NCBI GenBank assembly: GCA_031216915.1
Contig: CM062288.1
Span: 179,640,596 to 179,704,595 of the forward strand
DNA length: 64,000 nt
Reading direction: 5' to 3'
DNA from: Pictodentalium vernedei
Taxonomy: Eukaryota > Mollusca > Scaphopoda > Dentaliida > Dentaliidae
Shown piece by piece: positions 45,185-54,299 of the stretch (positions are counted from its first letter, which is position 1; each line of letters opens with the position of its first letter). The notes beneath the pieces are model-generated. The model made no database searches. It saw only the letters and a list, made by a program, of their open reading frames with translations, and was not told the origin of the DNA. The position numbers and the translations under genes are program-made.

Positions 45185-45443
45185 GTCACAGTAATTTGCG
45201 CATGCACTCGGTAAAGCAGGAGGTGTGCAGGGAGAGTACCTGTAATTTCGAGCACCAGTCTTGCTCGACCCTTTCGATCTCTTTTCTCAAGCTTTTGCAC
45301 TCTTCTACTTTTCCAAATTCGTTTGGAAAAGTTATTAGCTTGAGTATAAGTTCCAAAGTAGGGCTTGCACAAACGTTACAGCCAATTATAAATAATTGTG
45401 GTAGATATGTTAAAAAACAAAATTTATTAAAAAAATTTAATTC
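45185..45443. repeat. DIRS-4 right inverted terminal repeat
   Basis: Reverse complement of 15254-15480 with moderate divergence. Its outermost part is A/T-rich (GATATGTTAAAAAACAAAAT ... TTTAATTC). Confidence 0.8.
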
Positions 45444-45768
45444 CTCTTAGTTTTCACTTCATAAACTAAGTACAAGGTCAATAACTCCCCCAAAAAATCA
45501 TCCAACTGGGACCAGACATGAACAAAGCCACATACTAGAAATCTGCCATTTATCTGAATGTATAACGGAAAAAAAGTCAGGAAAACTGATTCTCTGAGTG
45601 TTCACATTATAAACTAAGTTCAAGGTCAATAACGCCATGAAAAATCATCTGACCGGGGACCAAACTCAAACTTGAGTTGTAGGTACCCATGACAAAGCCA
45701 CATACCTCACATCAGTCAATTATCTCAATATATGGTGAAAAAAAGTCTGGAAAACTTTTATTTTGGAA
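45444..45768. repeat. tandem repeat (148-bp period) that received DIRS-4
   Basis: ATAAACTAAGTACAAGGTCAATAAC near 45461 and ATAAACTAAGTTCAAGGTCA near 45609 mark two units (variants). Each ends in AAAAAGTCNGGAAAACT. The missing end of the preceding unit, AAAAGTCTGGAAAACTGATT, lies at 15234-15253 on the other side of DIRS-4. Confidence 0.75.
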
Positions 45769-45775
45769 TGACAAG

Positions 45776-45875
45776 CGTACTCTTGTGTGCCAAATAATAA
45801 TACAGGCAGAATAATATTGCAGGATGGAAAATTAGTTAAAAATAATAGTACAGGGTGGAATAATAGTACATTGAG
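45776..45875. repeat. terminal-like repeat shared with 57690-57766
   Basis: TACTCTTGTGTGCCAAATAAT here corresponds, reversed, to ATTATTTGGTACACAAGAGTA near 57745-57766. Both are followed by ATGGAAAATTA and ACAGGGTGGA motifs. It looks like one end of an unidentified DNA transposon family. Confidence 0.45.
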
Positions 45876-45950
45876 GAAACACCAAGAGAGTTTTTTTCTG
45901 AAATTCGTATTATTATTCAAAATCAATTATTTGAGTTACATCTCAATATG

Positions 45951-47456
45951 TACTCTCCCAAAAAAGAAAGTGTGCATGCTAAAAAATAACACTAAAAAAA
46001 GATACATATCATTTTCATTCATGGAAATTTTATTCAATCACAGATGAATCAATTTGTGATCAACACGAGAAATTTCATTACGCTACGACGAATACTCTTG
46101 GTGCCATGGAGAGTCAAAGACACTAAGGGTCAAACACAAAAGTCACACACTCAATATCTGGTATGACCTCCGTCTGCATCGACTACTGCTGTGCATCTAC
46201 GCCTCATGGAAGCGAACAAGTTAGCATGGAAGTGTTGTGGGATGTTGTTCCATATTCTGATAAGCTGTCTAGCGTTGACGGTGCATGGGGAAGCCGGCAT
46301 AGCTGATGTTTCATTTCGTCCCATACGTGCTCAGTGGGTGAGATATCGGGTGAATTTGCGGGCCAGGGAAGAACATCCACTTGTTGTTGCTGCAGATACT
46401 GTTGAACAACACAAGCTGCGTGGGGTCGGGCATTGTCCTGCTGTAGAATGATGCCGGGGCCGTGACGTTGCAGAAATGGGACAACAACAGGTGTAAGCAC
46501 TTCATCACGATATCTGGCTGCATTGAGATTGCCATCAATAATGACCAGCTCAGTTCTGTTACGGGCAGTGATGCCACCCCACACCATGAGAGACTCTCCC
46601 CCATAATGGTTTCGCTCCATGACACATGGATCTGCGTAGCATTCGTTTCGACATCTGTACAATCTCTGGCGGCCATCTGATGATGAAAGATGGAAACGAC
46701 ATTCATCTGTGAATAAAACACGTCGCCACCAGTGTAAGGGATGCCTGAGATGTCTACACCACTGCAGTCGAGCATGACGATGACGTAATGTCAAAATCGG
46801 ACGAATTGCAGGTCTTCGAGGATGTAAGCCGTATTCTCTCAGCCGGTTGATTACTGTTTGAGGATGTATTCATCTCAGGTTAGGGATGTTCCTGGCTGTC
46901 ATCGTTGCCGTTTGTTGCTGGTTCCGGAGATGGACGACACGTATATACCGATCTTGTGCAGGGGTGGTAACTCGGGGTCTCCCAGAGCGGGGTCGGTCTC
47001 GAACGTCATCATGTTGTGCATGTCGATGGACTAGCCTGTCTACAGTGTTACGGTGGCAGTTCAAATGCTGGGCAACCTCTCAGTGTCTTCTGCCAGCTCT
47101 AATCATACCCAGGGCAAGGAGACGTTGATTCATTGTCAATCTTGGCATGCTAATGTGGAGTCGTTTTAACAGCAGCGCAAGTTTGAATGTGAACGATAGG
47201 AAGGCCTTCCTTTAGTGTTTAAATACCCAAGAATTAACACTGTTGCATGAATTTTCAGACTCTCCACGTGCAAAACATGCCTTTTCACAAACGTGCAGCA
47301 CGTCATTTAACGTTAATGCAATTTTAACGGGGAAAGCTGTTTTTGTGTTCAATATAACTTATTCATGAACAGGTTAACACTCTTTACACCTACGAAAATT
47401 ATTTTTTTGGAGTTTGATCAATTTCTGCAATGCATACTTTCTTTTTTGGGCGAGTA
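45951..47456 (-). mobile_element. Tc1-type DNA transposon, 1.5 kb, both ends present
   Basis: Inverted ends: CTCTCCCAAAAAAGAAAGTG at 45953 and, reversed from 47454, CTCGCCCAAAAAAGAAAGTA, each flanked by TA. The transposase gene runs on the minus strand inside. TA duplication, ~1.5 kb length and a DD34E transposase are the standard Tc1 features. Confidence 0.88.
46151..47148 (-). pseudogene. Tc1 transposase (DD34E), inactivated
   Basis: Starts MPRLTMNQRLLALGMIRAGR with a helix-turn-helix region (HLNCHRNTVDRLVHRH) and basic linker (RDRPRSGRPRVTTP). Catalytic motifs are VLFTDECRFHL, QQDNARPHAAC and SPTEHVWDEM; 34 residues separate the second aspartate from the glutamate. In-frame TGA codons interrupt it in the N-terminal domain (after GRRH) and near 46875 (after IPNLR). 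A frameshift near 46270 displaces the C-terminus, which otherwise reads NIPQHFHANLFASMRRR and ends GGHTRY. About 330 residues, the normal length for the family. Confidence 0.9.
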
Positions 47457-48000
47457 TATATGTCTAAGTAAGTGTAAGTTGATATGGTTAAAACACATGA
47501 CATTTGTTCACCAGCACAGCAGAATCATGTATAGCTTTTCAGAAATTGTAATTAAATCTCTAGTATTATAATGGTGAGAAGTGCAATTTGTTCTCGTCAG
47601 TTTAAGTCATGAGTGGGACAGGGTGTCGCTCAGGTATAATAATGTGGGCCCACCTCTGGTAACCAGGTTGTCATTGCACAGCTTATGTGGTCTGGCTCTC
47701 ATACAGGGTTCCCACTGATATCCAAGAATCACATTCAAGCTTTATTTAAGCACATTTCAAGGAATTTGAGGATGATTTTAAAGGACTGCTAGGGCTGTAT
47801 AAATTAGGCGAATGGTGGTTTCATTCATCTGCCATTGTCCTAAAAATAAATAAGGTGAAAGAAATAAGGTTTCGTTCACCTACATTACTAGATCTTTGAC
47901 GAATGTCTTTACTCGAATTGTCGTTTTATTCTTTTGTTAACTCTTGCAGATCCATGATCTACATTGTAATGATGATAAAACCTATTGTTATGATGACAAA

Positions 48001-48070
48001 ATGCTGTGATGTAACACACTGCTGGAAAGGGCTCAAAGAGCCTTACCGACAGTGTGTTACATCACAGCAT
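48001..48070. ncRNA. near-perfect 70-nt hairpin, pre-miRNA-sized
   Basis: The outer 21 bases ATGCTGTGATGTAACACACT(G) pair perfectly with the last 21. The inner stem CTGGAAAGGGCTC / GAGCCTTACCG pairs with a few mismatches around a three-base loop. Arm and loop size suit a microRNA precursor, but an inverted repeat or tiny MITE is equally possible. I do not recognise a known mature sequence, and no expression evidence is available. Confidence 0.35.
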
Positions 48071-48134
48071 ATTATCAGATCTAACAGAAACTTGTGAAAT
48101 AAAATGCAGTAGCCTAGAATCTGCACATCAGACT

Positions 48135-48205
48135 GTTAATCATTTATTTATTGGTGTTTAAGATCACATATTTCTGCACAATGTCTAATCATGACTGCAA
48201 TATGG
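48135..48205 (-). repeat. SINE 3' tail fragment
   Basis: ATTTATTTATTGGTGTTTAA then AGATCACATATTTCTGCACA matches the tail end of the SINEs at 51541 and 52021 in the same orientation. Confidence 0.6.
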
Positions 48206-49044
48206 AAATAAAGTTTAGTCAATCGTTATTACCCAAATTGCCCGTTTCAGAAGACTTCCACCCCAAAGCATGCTGACTGGATCCTATTTTAGTAGAAAAG
48301 CAGAGCCTGTTTACCACAATAAACAAGAATTTCTTTACTTCCTGGGGCAGGCTGAGGTTGGTTATCATGAAACCCCTTGCCTCAGCCTTGTAGATAAACT
48401 TAATTCAAATACTTTTCAAGGAAGGTGATAGTAAATACAGTACTTTTCAAGGATAGAATCAAATTCAAGCACTTCTCAAGGAAGGAGCTGAAATTCAAGG
48501 ACTTTTCGTTTGAATGGGAACTCTGTCTTAGATGTCTCAGTCTATCAATGGAGTCAATTCTTAAGAATTTATTTCAATGGGATATTGAGATATCTGTGTT
48601 GATAAGTTTGTTCTTCGGCAGTGGTTGGTGGGTTTCTTTGGCCATCCTGTTAAATTGCTTAATCAGCCTTCGGAATTTACGGCGGCATTCAGCAATGCCG
48701 CAGCAAGAGCCGTCGCTTGTATTTCTGCTGTCACAAAATTTTTGCAAAGTTTGCCCTCACTGCAATGCATGATAAGCATAACGTTAAAGGAATAACATTG
48801 TCTATTTCGTTATGTGTGAAATCGACAACTCTCTGGCTTCAGGCTTGATGGAAATCGACATTGTTAACACTGTAACAACTGTTGCTTGTGAAATCGACAA
48901 ACTGGTTCGGGGGCAGTAGAGTAGAAATAAAGTATGATTCGGGAGCAGTTTTTTAGTGTTTTGTTTCACATTTTAATGAACATGGTGAAGAAACTGTTCT
49001 AGGATGGGGGCACGAATTGGTCGGTCTTGAATGTGATTATTTAT

Positions 49045-50900
49045 TAGCCCGACTGTTTACAGTGAGGGCTATGGTAATGATTTTTGTCCGTCCATCCGTC
49101 CGTCTGTTAACATTTAGAGTTTTGGTTAAAGTTCGTGGTTAAAGTTTTTTACTGAAGGTTAAAGTGGTTTTTTTTTTTTTTTTCTTTTCCTATTTAGTTA
49201 ACATTTGGAGTTTTGGTTAAAGTTTGTGGTTGAAGTTTTTTATTCAACCTTCAAGTATAGGCTATACCCGGTAGTTCTTGTCTGATCGTCACGAAATTTC
49301 ATATGCAGGTTTTGGGTCATGTCAACATGAGAACGTCAACCTTTTGGTCGTGATCGGTCAACCGGTATGGCTGCCCTAGCCCAAAATCCGAAAACCATTA
49401 GCACAGTCTACAGGTCATATTTATGAAGGGATTTCATTGCAATTTCATAGAATGCCTCTGTATAATGCCTAGATGAGAACGTCTCCGTTTGGACGTGATT
49501 GGGCAACTGTGATGGCTACCGGTGCCCGAAGTCCGAAAATCTTCAGCACAGTCTATAGGTCATATTTATGAAGGGATTTCATTGTAACTTCGTAGGATCA
49601 ATCCACATGATGCCCGGATGAGAATGTCCCCTTTTGGTTGCGATCATTCAACCATGATGGCTGCCCGAGCCTGAAGCCCGAAAACCTTTAGCACAGTCTA
49701 CACGTCATATTTATGGAGGGATTTCATTGTAACTTGATAGGTTGACTTCATATAATGTCTAGATAAGAACGTTCCCTTTTGGGCAACTGTGATGGCAACA
49801 GGGGCCCGAAGCCCGAAATCCTTCAGCACAGTCTACAGGTCATATTTATGGAGGGATTTCATTGTAACTTGATAGGTTTACTTCATATAATGTCTAGATG
49901 AGAATGTCCCCTTTTGGACAACTGAGACAGCAACAGATCCCGAAGCCCGAAAACCTTTAGAATATTCCACAGGCCATAATTATGAAGGGATTTCATTGTA
50001 GCTTGGTAGGATGACTCCAAGTTTGTGGCTAAAAACCCAGACAAACACCCCCCCCCCCCCCCACCCCCCCCCCCCCAATTAGGCTTCTTTTTTTCTTCTT
50101 TTCTCCAATATGCATTTTAATCTATTTACAGTCACCACATGTGGAGACTTTTTTTAAACTTATGTACCCCCCCTCCCCCACAAACCCCCACCCCCCACAG
50201 GGGGCCAATTAGGCACTTTTTTTTTTCTTTCGTCAAAAATGCTTCTTTGCAGTTCTGGTTAAAAACCCAGACAAACACCACTCCCCCTCCCCAATTAGGC
50301 ATTTTTTTTCTTTTAATATCCTCTAATATGCATTTTGAACTATTTTCAGTCACTAGATACAGAACCTTTTTTTTCCTTTTGTCAAAAATGCATTTTTACA
50401 GTTTTTGTCAAAGTTTGTGGTTAAAAATCCAGACAGAAATTATCTCTCCTCCTCTCCCCCCCCCCCCCCCCCCCCCCCCCAATTAGGCTTTTTTTTTTTT
50501 TTTTCTTTCCTAGAATATGCATTTTGAACTATTTACAGTCACTACATGCGGAACCTTTTTTTAAACTCACGTAACCCCCCCCTCCCCTCTCCCCCAGCCC
50601 CCGGGCACTTTTTTTTTCTTTCGTCAAAAATGCTTTTTTACAGTTTTGGTTAAAGTTTGTGGTTAAAAACCCAGACAAACACCACCACCCACCCCCACCC
50701 CCATGGTGCCAGTTAGGTTTTTTTTTCTCTGCTCCAAATGCATTCTGAAGGATTTAGACTGACCACATGTGGAAAAAGGAAAAAAAAATGGACTACCCTA
50801 ACACACCCCCACTCTCCCCCACCCCTCCCCCCCCCACCCCACCTCCTCCTCACCCAGGGCCATTCATGCAATATTTTTTCTTTAGTACAAAATGCATTTT
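49045..50900 (+). repeat. HINE/pearl-like element family 3: TAGCCCGACTG hairpin, ~140-bp array, poly-C modules
   Basis: The 5' palindrome TAGCCCGACTG...CAGTGAGGGCTA (49045-49071) is followed by TTTGTCCGTCCATCCGTCCG. CACAGTCTACAGGTC-type units start near 49401, 49546, 49691, 49826 and 49960. From 50020 modules of poly-C, TTAGGC, poly-T, CTTTCGTCAAAAATGC and CAGTCACTACATG repeat to about 50900. It matches 14190-15233. No coding sequence. Confidence 0.65.
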
Positions 50901-51225
50901 TAGCCTGACTGGTTATAGTCAGGGCTATAGTCATGACTTTTGTCCGTCCATCTGTCGGTCCATCCATCTGTCTGTGTATTTTTCAGCTAGTAATACAGGC
51001 CAGGTTTCAATATAGGTTCCTCAATTCCCCCCCCCCCCCATGCACCCCCTCCCCCACCCCCCCCCCCCCCACCCCCACCCCCCACTCACACACACACACT
51101 CACACACAAACAAACGTGTCACTTAGGCAATTATTCCCAAAATGCATTTTGAAGGATTGGGAGTTATTGCATGCAAAAAAGAAAATTTACTCATATAGCC
51201 CAACATTGCTTTATGTACTGCTTCT
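50901..51225 (+). repeat. second family-3 5' end
   Basis: TAGCCTGACT, then GGTTAT, then AGTCAGGGCTA (50901-50927) repeats the family-3 hairpin, again followed by TTTTGTCCGTCCATCTGTCG. Poly-C and a short CACACA tract follow. Two 5' ends in tandem suggest adjacent copies. Confidence 0.6.
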
Positions 51226-51459
51226 TTAATCCTTTACCTAACACAAGTTGAAGCCAACAGTACAAATTATTTTTCTGAAACATCAGATTTTTTCATTTTT
51301 TATTTACTTCTAACCATGGCTTATTACTCCTTATTGGAACAAGCTCATCAAGTTTGTTCCATTAATAGGTCATGAGGTATGTTTTGAAGTAGAGAAACGA
51401 ATAGCAAATTTTGTATATCAGGAGTGCAGATATGGCAGATTCGTTAGGTAAACTGTTAA
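51226..51459. mobile_element. TTAA-flanked MITE, copy C (diverged)
   Basis: TTAA at 51226-51229 and 51456-51459 with ends TCCTTTACCTAAC and GTTAGGTAAACTG. The centre (GGAACAAGCTCATCAAGTTTG) corresponds to the palindromic centre of copy A. More diverged than copies A and B. Confidence 0.7.
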
Positions 51460-51540
51460 CAAAAAATGGCTCCAACTATTTTGAGTCTAAGCATTGCCAT
51501 TGCTGGGACAGTCAGGCTACATGCGTGACATCACTCTAGT

Positions 51541-51790
51541 TTATTTATTTATTGGTGTTTAAGGTCACATACTTATGCACAATGGCTAATCGTGACCGTG
51601 ACAGTTTTTACGGGTGGAGGAAGCCGGAGTGCTCAGAGAGAACCACCGAGCATCGACAAGCAACTGTCAGCTCCCCAACATTCTAACTCTGTTCAGGCTC
51701 TGTTCAAGCAGGGTTACAGCGGTTGAAGACATGTGCACCATCGATGTGCAGTACACCTTAGTACACGGCGTCATCGTGCCCCCATGTAGG
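51541..51790 (-). mobile_element. SINE, 5'-truncated (body and tail)
   Basis: Read on the minus strand it carries the same body as 52021-52390 (GGAGCTGACAGTTGCTTGTC ... CCACCCGTAAAAACTGTCAC) and the tail region AAATAAATAAA. It lacks the tRNA-like head; another SINE abuts it at 51791. Confidence 0.7.
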
Positions 51791-52020
51791 CAACCAGAAT
51801 AGAATAGAATAGAATATTTATTTAACAATATACCAATTTACAAGAATAAATTAAAACAATATATTTTTTTGTACAAATTGGAATGGTACATTGTAGGGGA
51901 ACATCATAGCCAGATTGGCTGTCTTCCTGACACCCCCCAGGATAAAGTGCCTTGCCCAAGGACACAACGCGGATTGTCCCAGATGGGGATCGAACTCAGG
52001 ACCTTTAGCAAGTCCAACAT
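51791..52020 (-). mobile_element. SINE of a second family with ATTCT tail
   Basis: On the minus strand: GTTGGACTTGCTAAAGGTCC, a B-box-like GAGTTCGATCC, then GTTGTGTCCTTGGGCAAGGC, ending in repeated ATTCT. The tRNA-like first half is missing, having been replaced by the neighbouring SINE junction. Confidence 0.65.
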
Positions 52021-52390
52021 TTATTTATTTATTTATTGATGTTTAAGGTCACATATTTATGCACAATGGCATATCATGACCGTGACAGTTTTACGGGTGG
52101 AGGAAGCCGGAGTACCCGGAGAGAATCACCGAGCAACGACGAGCAGCTGCCAGCTCCCCAACATCATAACTCCACACTGCAGCACAGGCAGGGTTAGATT
52201 GGTTGAAGACATGCGTACCATCGACGTGCAGTACGCCTTAGTACACAGCATCATCGTGCCCCCACATGGGCAATGGGGGTGAAGTGTCTTGCCCAAGGAC
52301 ACAACGCGGTTGCCGCAGGTGGGATTCGAACCGGGAACCTCTCGGCTTGCAGAAGTCCAACAACCTACCACTGAGCCACTGCACTCCCTC
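52021..52390 (-). mobile_element. SINE with tRNA-like head, about 370 bp, full length
   Basis: On the minus strand the head contains an A box (GTGGCTCAGTGGTAGG) and a B box (GGTTCGAATCC), the internal RNA polymerase III promoter of tRNA-derived SINEs. The body follows: GTTGTGTCCTTGGGCAAGAC, then ACGTCGATGGTACGCATGTC, then GGGGAGCTGGCAGCTGC. The 3' end is ATAAATAAATAAAT. The head still resembles a tRNA from the A box to the B box, although no anticodon arm is preserved well enough to assign. Confidence 0.82.
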
Positions 52391-54299
52391 TTGAATGTGA
52401 TGAACAGGACGATGGACTGCCAGGGCCGGAGAGAGGAAATTTGGGGCCTGGGGTTAATTCTGTGATGCCCGCCTCCCTTTCAAAAGTGTCAGGATACTGA
52501 TGCAGATGCCCAAGGCACGAGTGATGATAGGGGGGAGGGGGTAGGTGACACCCCACCCCCCCCCCCCAAGAAAATTTTGAAATTGGTTATTAAATGAAGA
52601 TTTCTGGTGGCTTTTGGGATACAAAAATCACGTTATTGTTTGGCTGTCAAAATGATTTTTTTAGCAGCATGCTTCAAATTTCCAAGTTCATCAGTGAGTA
52701 TCCTGTGACCTAGAGTTATAGCTTTTGACGGCACAATTCTTGAAGTGATAACTTTATTAAGTCAAGTCGATTCAATAAAGATATTACTTCAAGGACCATG
52801 CAGTCCAAAATTACAACCATTGATCAAGTGCAGAGCTCCATTCATGATACAGTTCTCAACTGATGGCACAGGAGTTAGAACCTGGTGGGGTGGGGAATGA
52901 GGGCGCTAGTCCAAACATGGCCCGAAAGCCCATATTTAAATTTTTTGGTTTGGTACGTCCTTTGAAAGGATATACCAAACTAAAACATTGAAATACAGTC
53001 TTTCAGATCATGTTTGAAGTGGAGGGGGTGGGGGGAGCCTAACCCAAGAATCCTGGGCCAAACCCAGCCCCCCCACCCCCCACCCAAAGTTCTGACTACT
53101 ATCCCAGGCTCCCCACACTCTTCTCGGCCCTGTATACTGCTTATTTACGGAAGCTTTTATGGTGTCAACTCATGTAACTACAAAGCCACTGCACATGGCA
53201 GGGTCGAATTGCAGGTGGATAAGTTCGTGAGTGGAACTTCTGTAATTATTATTGTCATAGCCAAAACCGCCCAGCGCTGCACGTGAATATCACAATTCAT
53301 ATTTATTGTAGTTTAATTTTATTAGGGAACCCGCTAAGCATGTAGCAAAAGAGACTTTTGCCAAACAAGTTATTCCTGTCCGTTGAAACCTGTCCAGTTC
53401 TATCCAGTGCACAGCTAGGGAATTCTAAGCTGTGGGGAGGGAGGGAGGTACTCCTCAAAACTCCAAGTGGGGTGAGACAGAAGGCCTCGAATGTAGACCC
53501 TCAAATTTCCAACTTTCGAAAGTTGATTAATTTGGTCCTTCATTGGGGTTGGGGGGGGGGGGGGGGGGTGGGGGGCTCTGTGGGAGCACCACCACACACA
53601 CATATCCTCCATCAATACATCTCTCTCTCAATCCCATATCAAGGTCTCTCACACAAATTTTCTCTTGCAAACCGAATCAGACTAGACTTCACTGCAATGG
53701 TAATTAGAGTGAGTCACTGCAATGATAATTAGAGTAGTGATATAACCATATTTGTTGAAAATGGTGTAAAAGTTCAATAAAAAAACTCATCAATCTCGCA
53801 TAAATTTGAGTATGGAGTTTTTGACTCTCTTAACTCTTCACATGATTTGGGATTAAAAGTATTCTAACATTTTTCAATTGAACAAACAATCAAATAAACA
53901 GTAAATGATTTAGCAAATTGTGCCCAGCAGGGATTAAAACTTATACAGGACCCTCCTAGTGCCAGAAGACACAACAGTTGGATCAGTTATCACTTGCTGA
54001 ATGTCATTTTGGCTAAATGATTAAAGTGTCACTGCATGGCCTGTACAATCACTCACGTCATGGAGCTGGTTAAAAAATGCAGCTTAAAGGATTGTTGCTG
54101 GTTAAACATGCTGGTAAATTGTGACCTCCTGATCTAATCAAAAGGTAGGAGCCAACATCATAGTTAATTCTAGCAGCAGTACTAGTAACTGTATCAGTTT
54201 CGTCATCACTGGATCAATATCAGTAGTGGGTGGTGTCACCTCAAGAGTCATTGGAAGATTTTATTGTCATCACATATATTACCTGCCACAGGTGAATCA
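52391..54299. other. no recognisable gene
   Basis: Poly-C (52547-52567) and a G-rich tract (53547-53571) are present, with no coding frame, array or terminal repeat I can support. Confidence 0.45.

Larger units (their letters stand above)
15254..45443 (+). mobile_element. outer DIRS element (DIRS-4), internally deleted and split by about 27 kb of nested insertions
   Basis: An inverted terminal repeat at 15254-15480 is matched in reverse at about 45185-45443. The flanks join: AAAAGTCTGGAAAACTGATT left of 15254 plus CTCTTAGTTTTCACTTCATA right of 45443 reproduces a tandem copy still intact at 45574-45610 (AAAAGTCAGGAAAACTGATT then CTCTGAGTG). Between the ends only gag pieces of this element survive (31642-31851 and 44477-44933). 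RT, YR and the internal complementary region are not found. The rest is inserted material: a hAT-like gene with its own insertions, and DIRS-3 with a LINE. Confidence 0.72.
47457..49044. other. no gene; hairpin and SINE scrap listed separately
   Basis: The sequence contains imperfect repeats of TTCAAGCACTTCTCAAGGA near 47740 and 48410-48510 (variants) but no supported coding frame. A frame at 48425-48772 (115 codons) has no recognisable motif. Confidence 0.45.
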
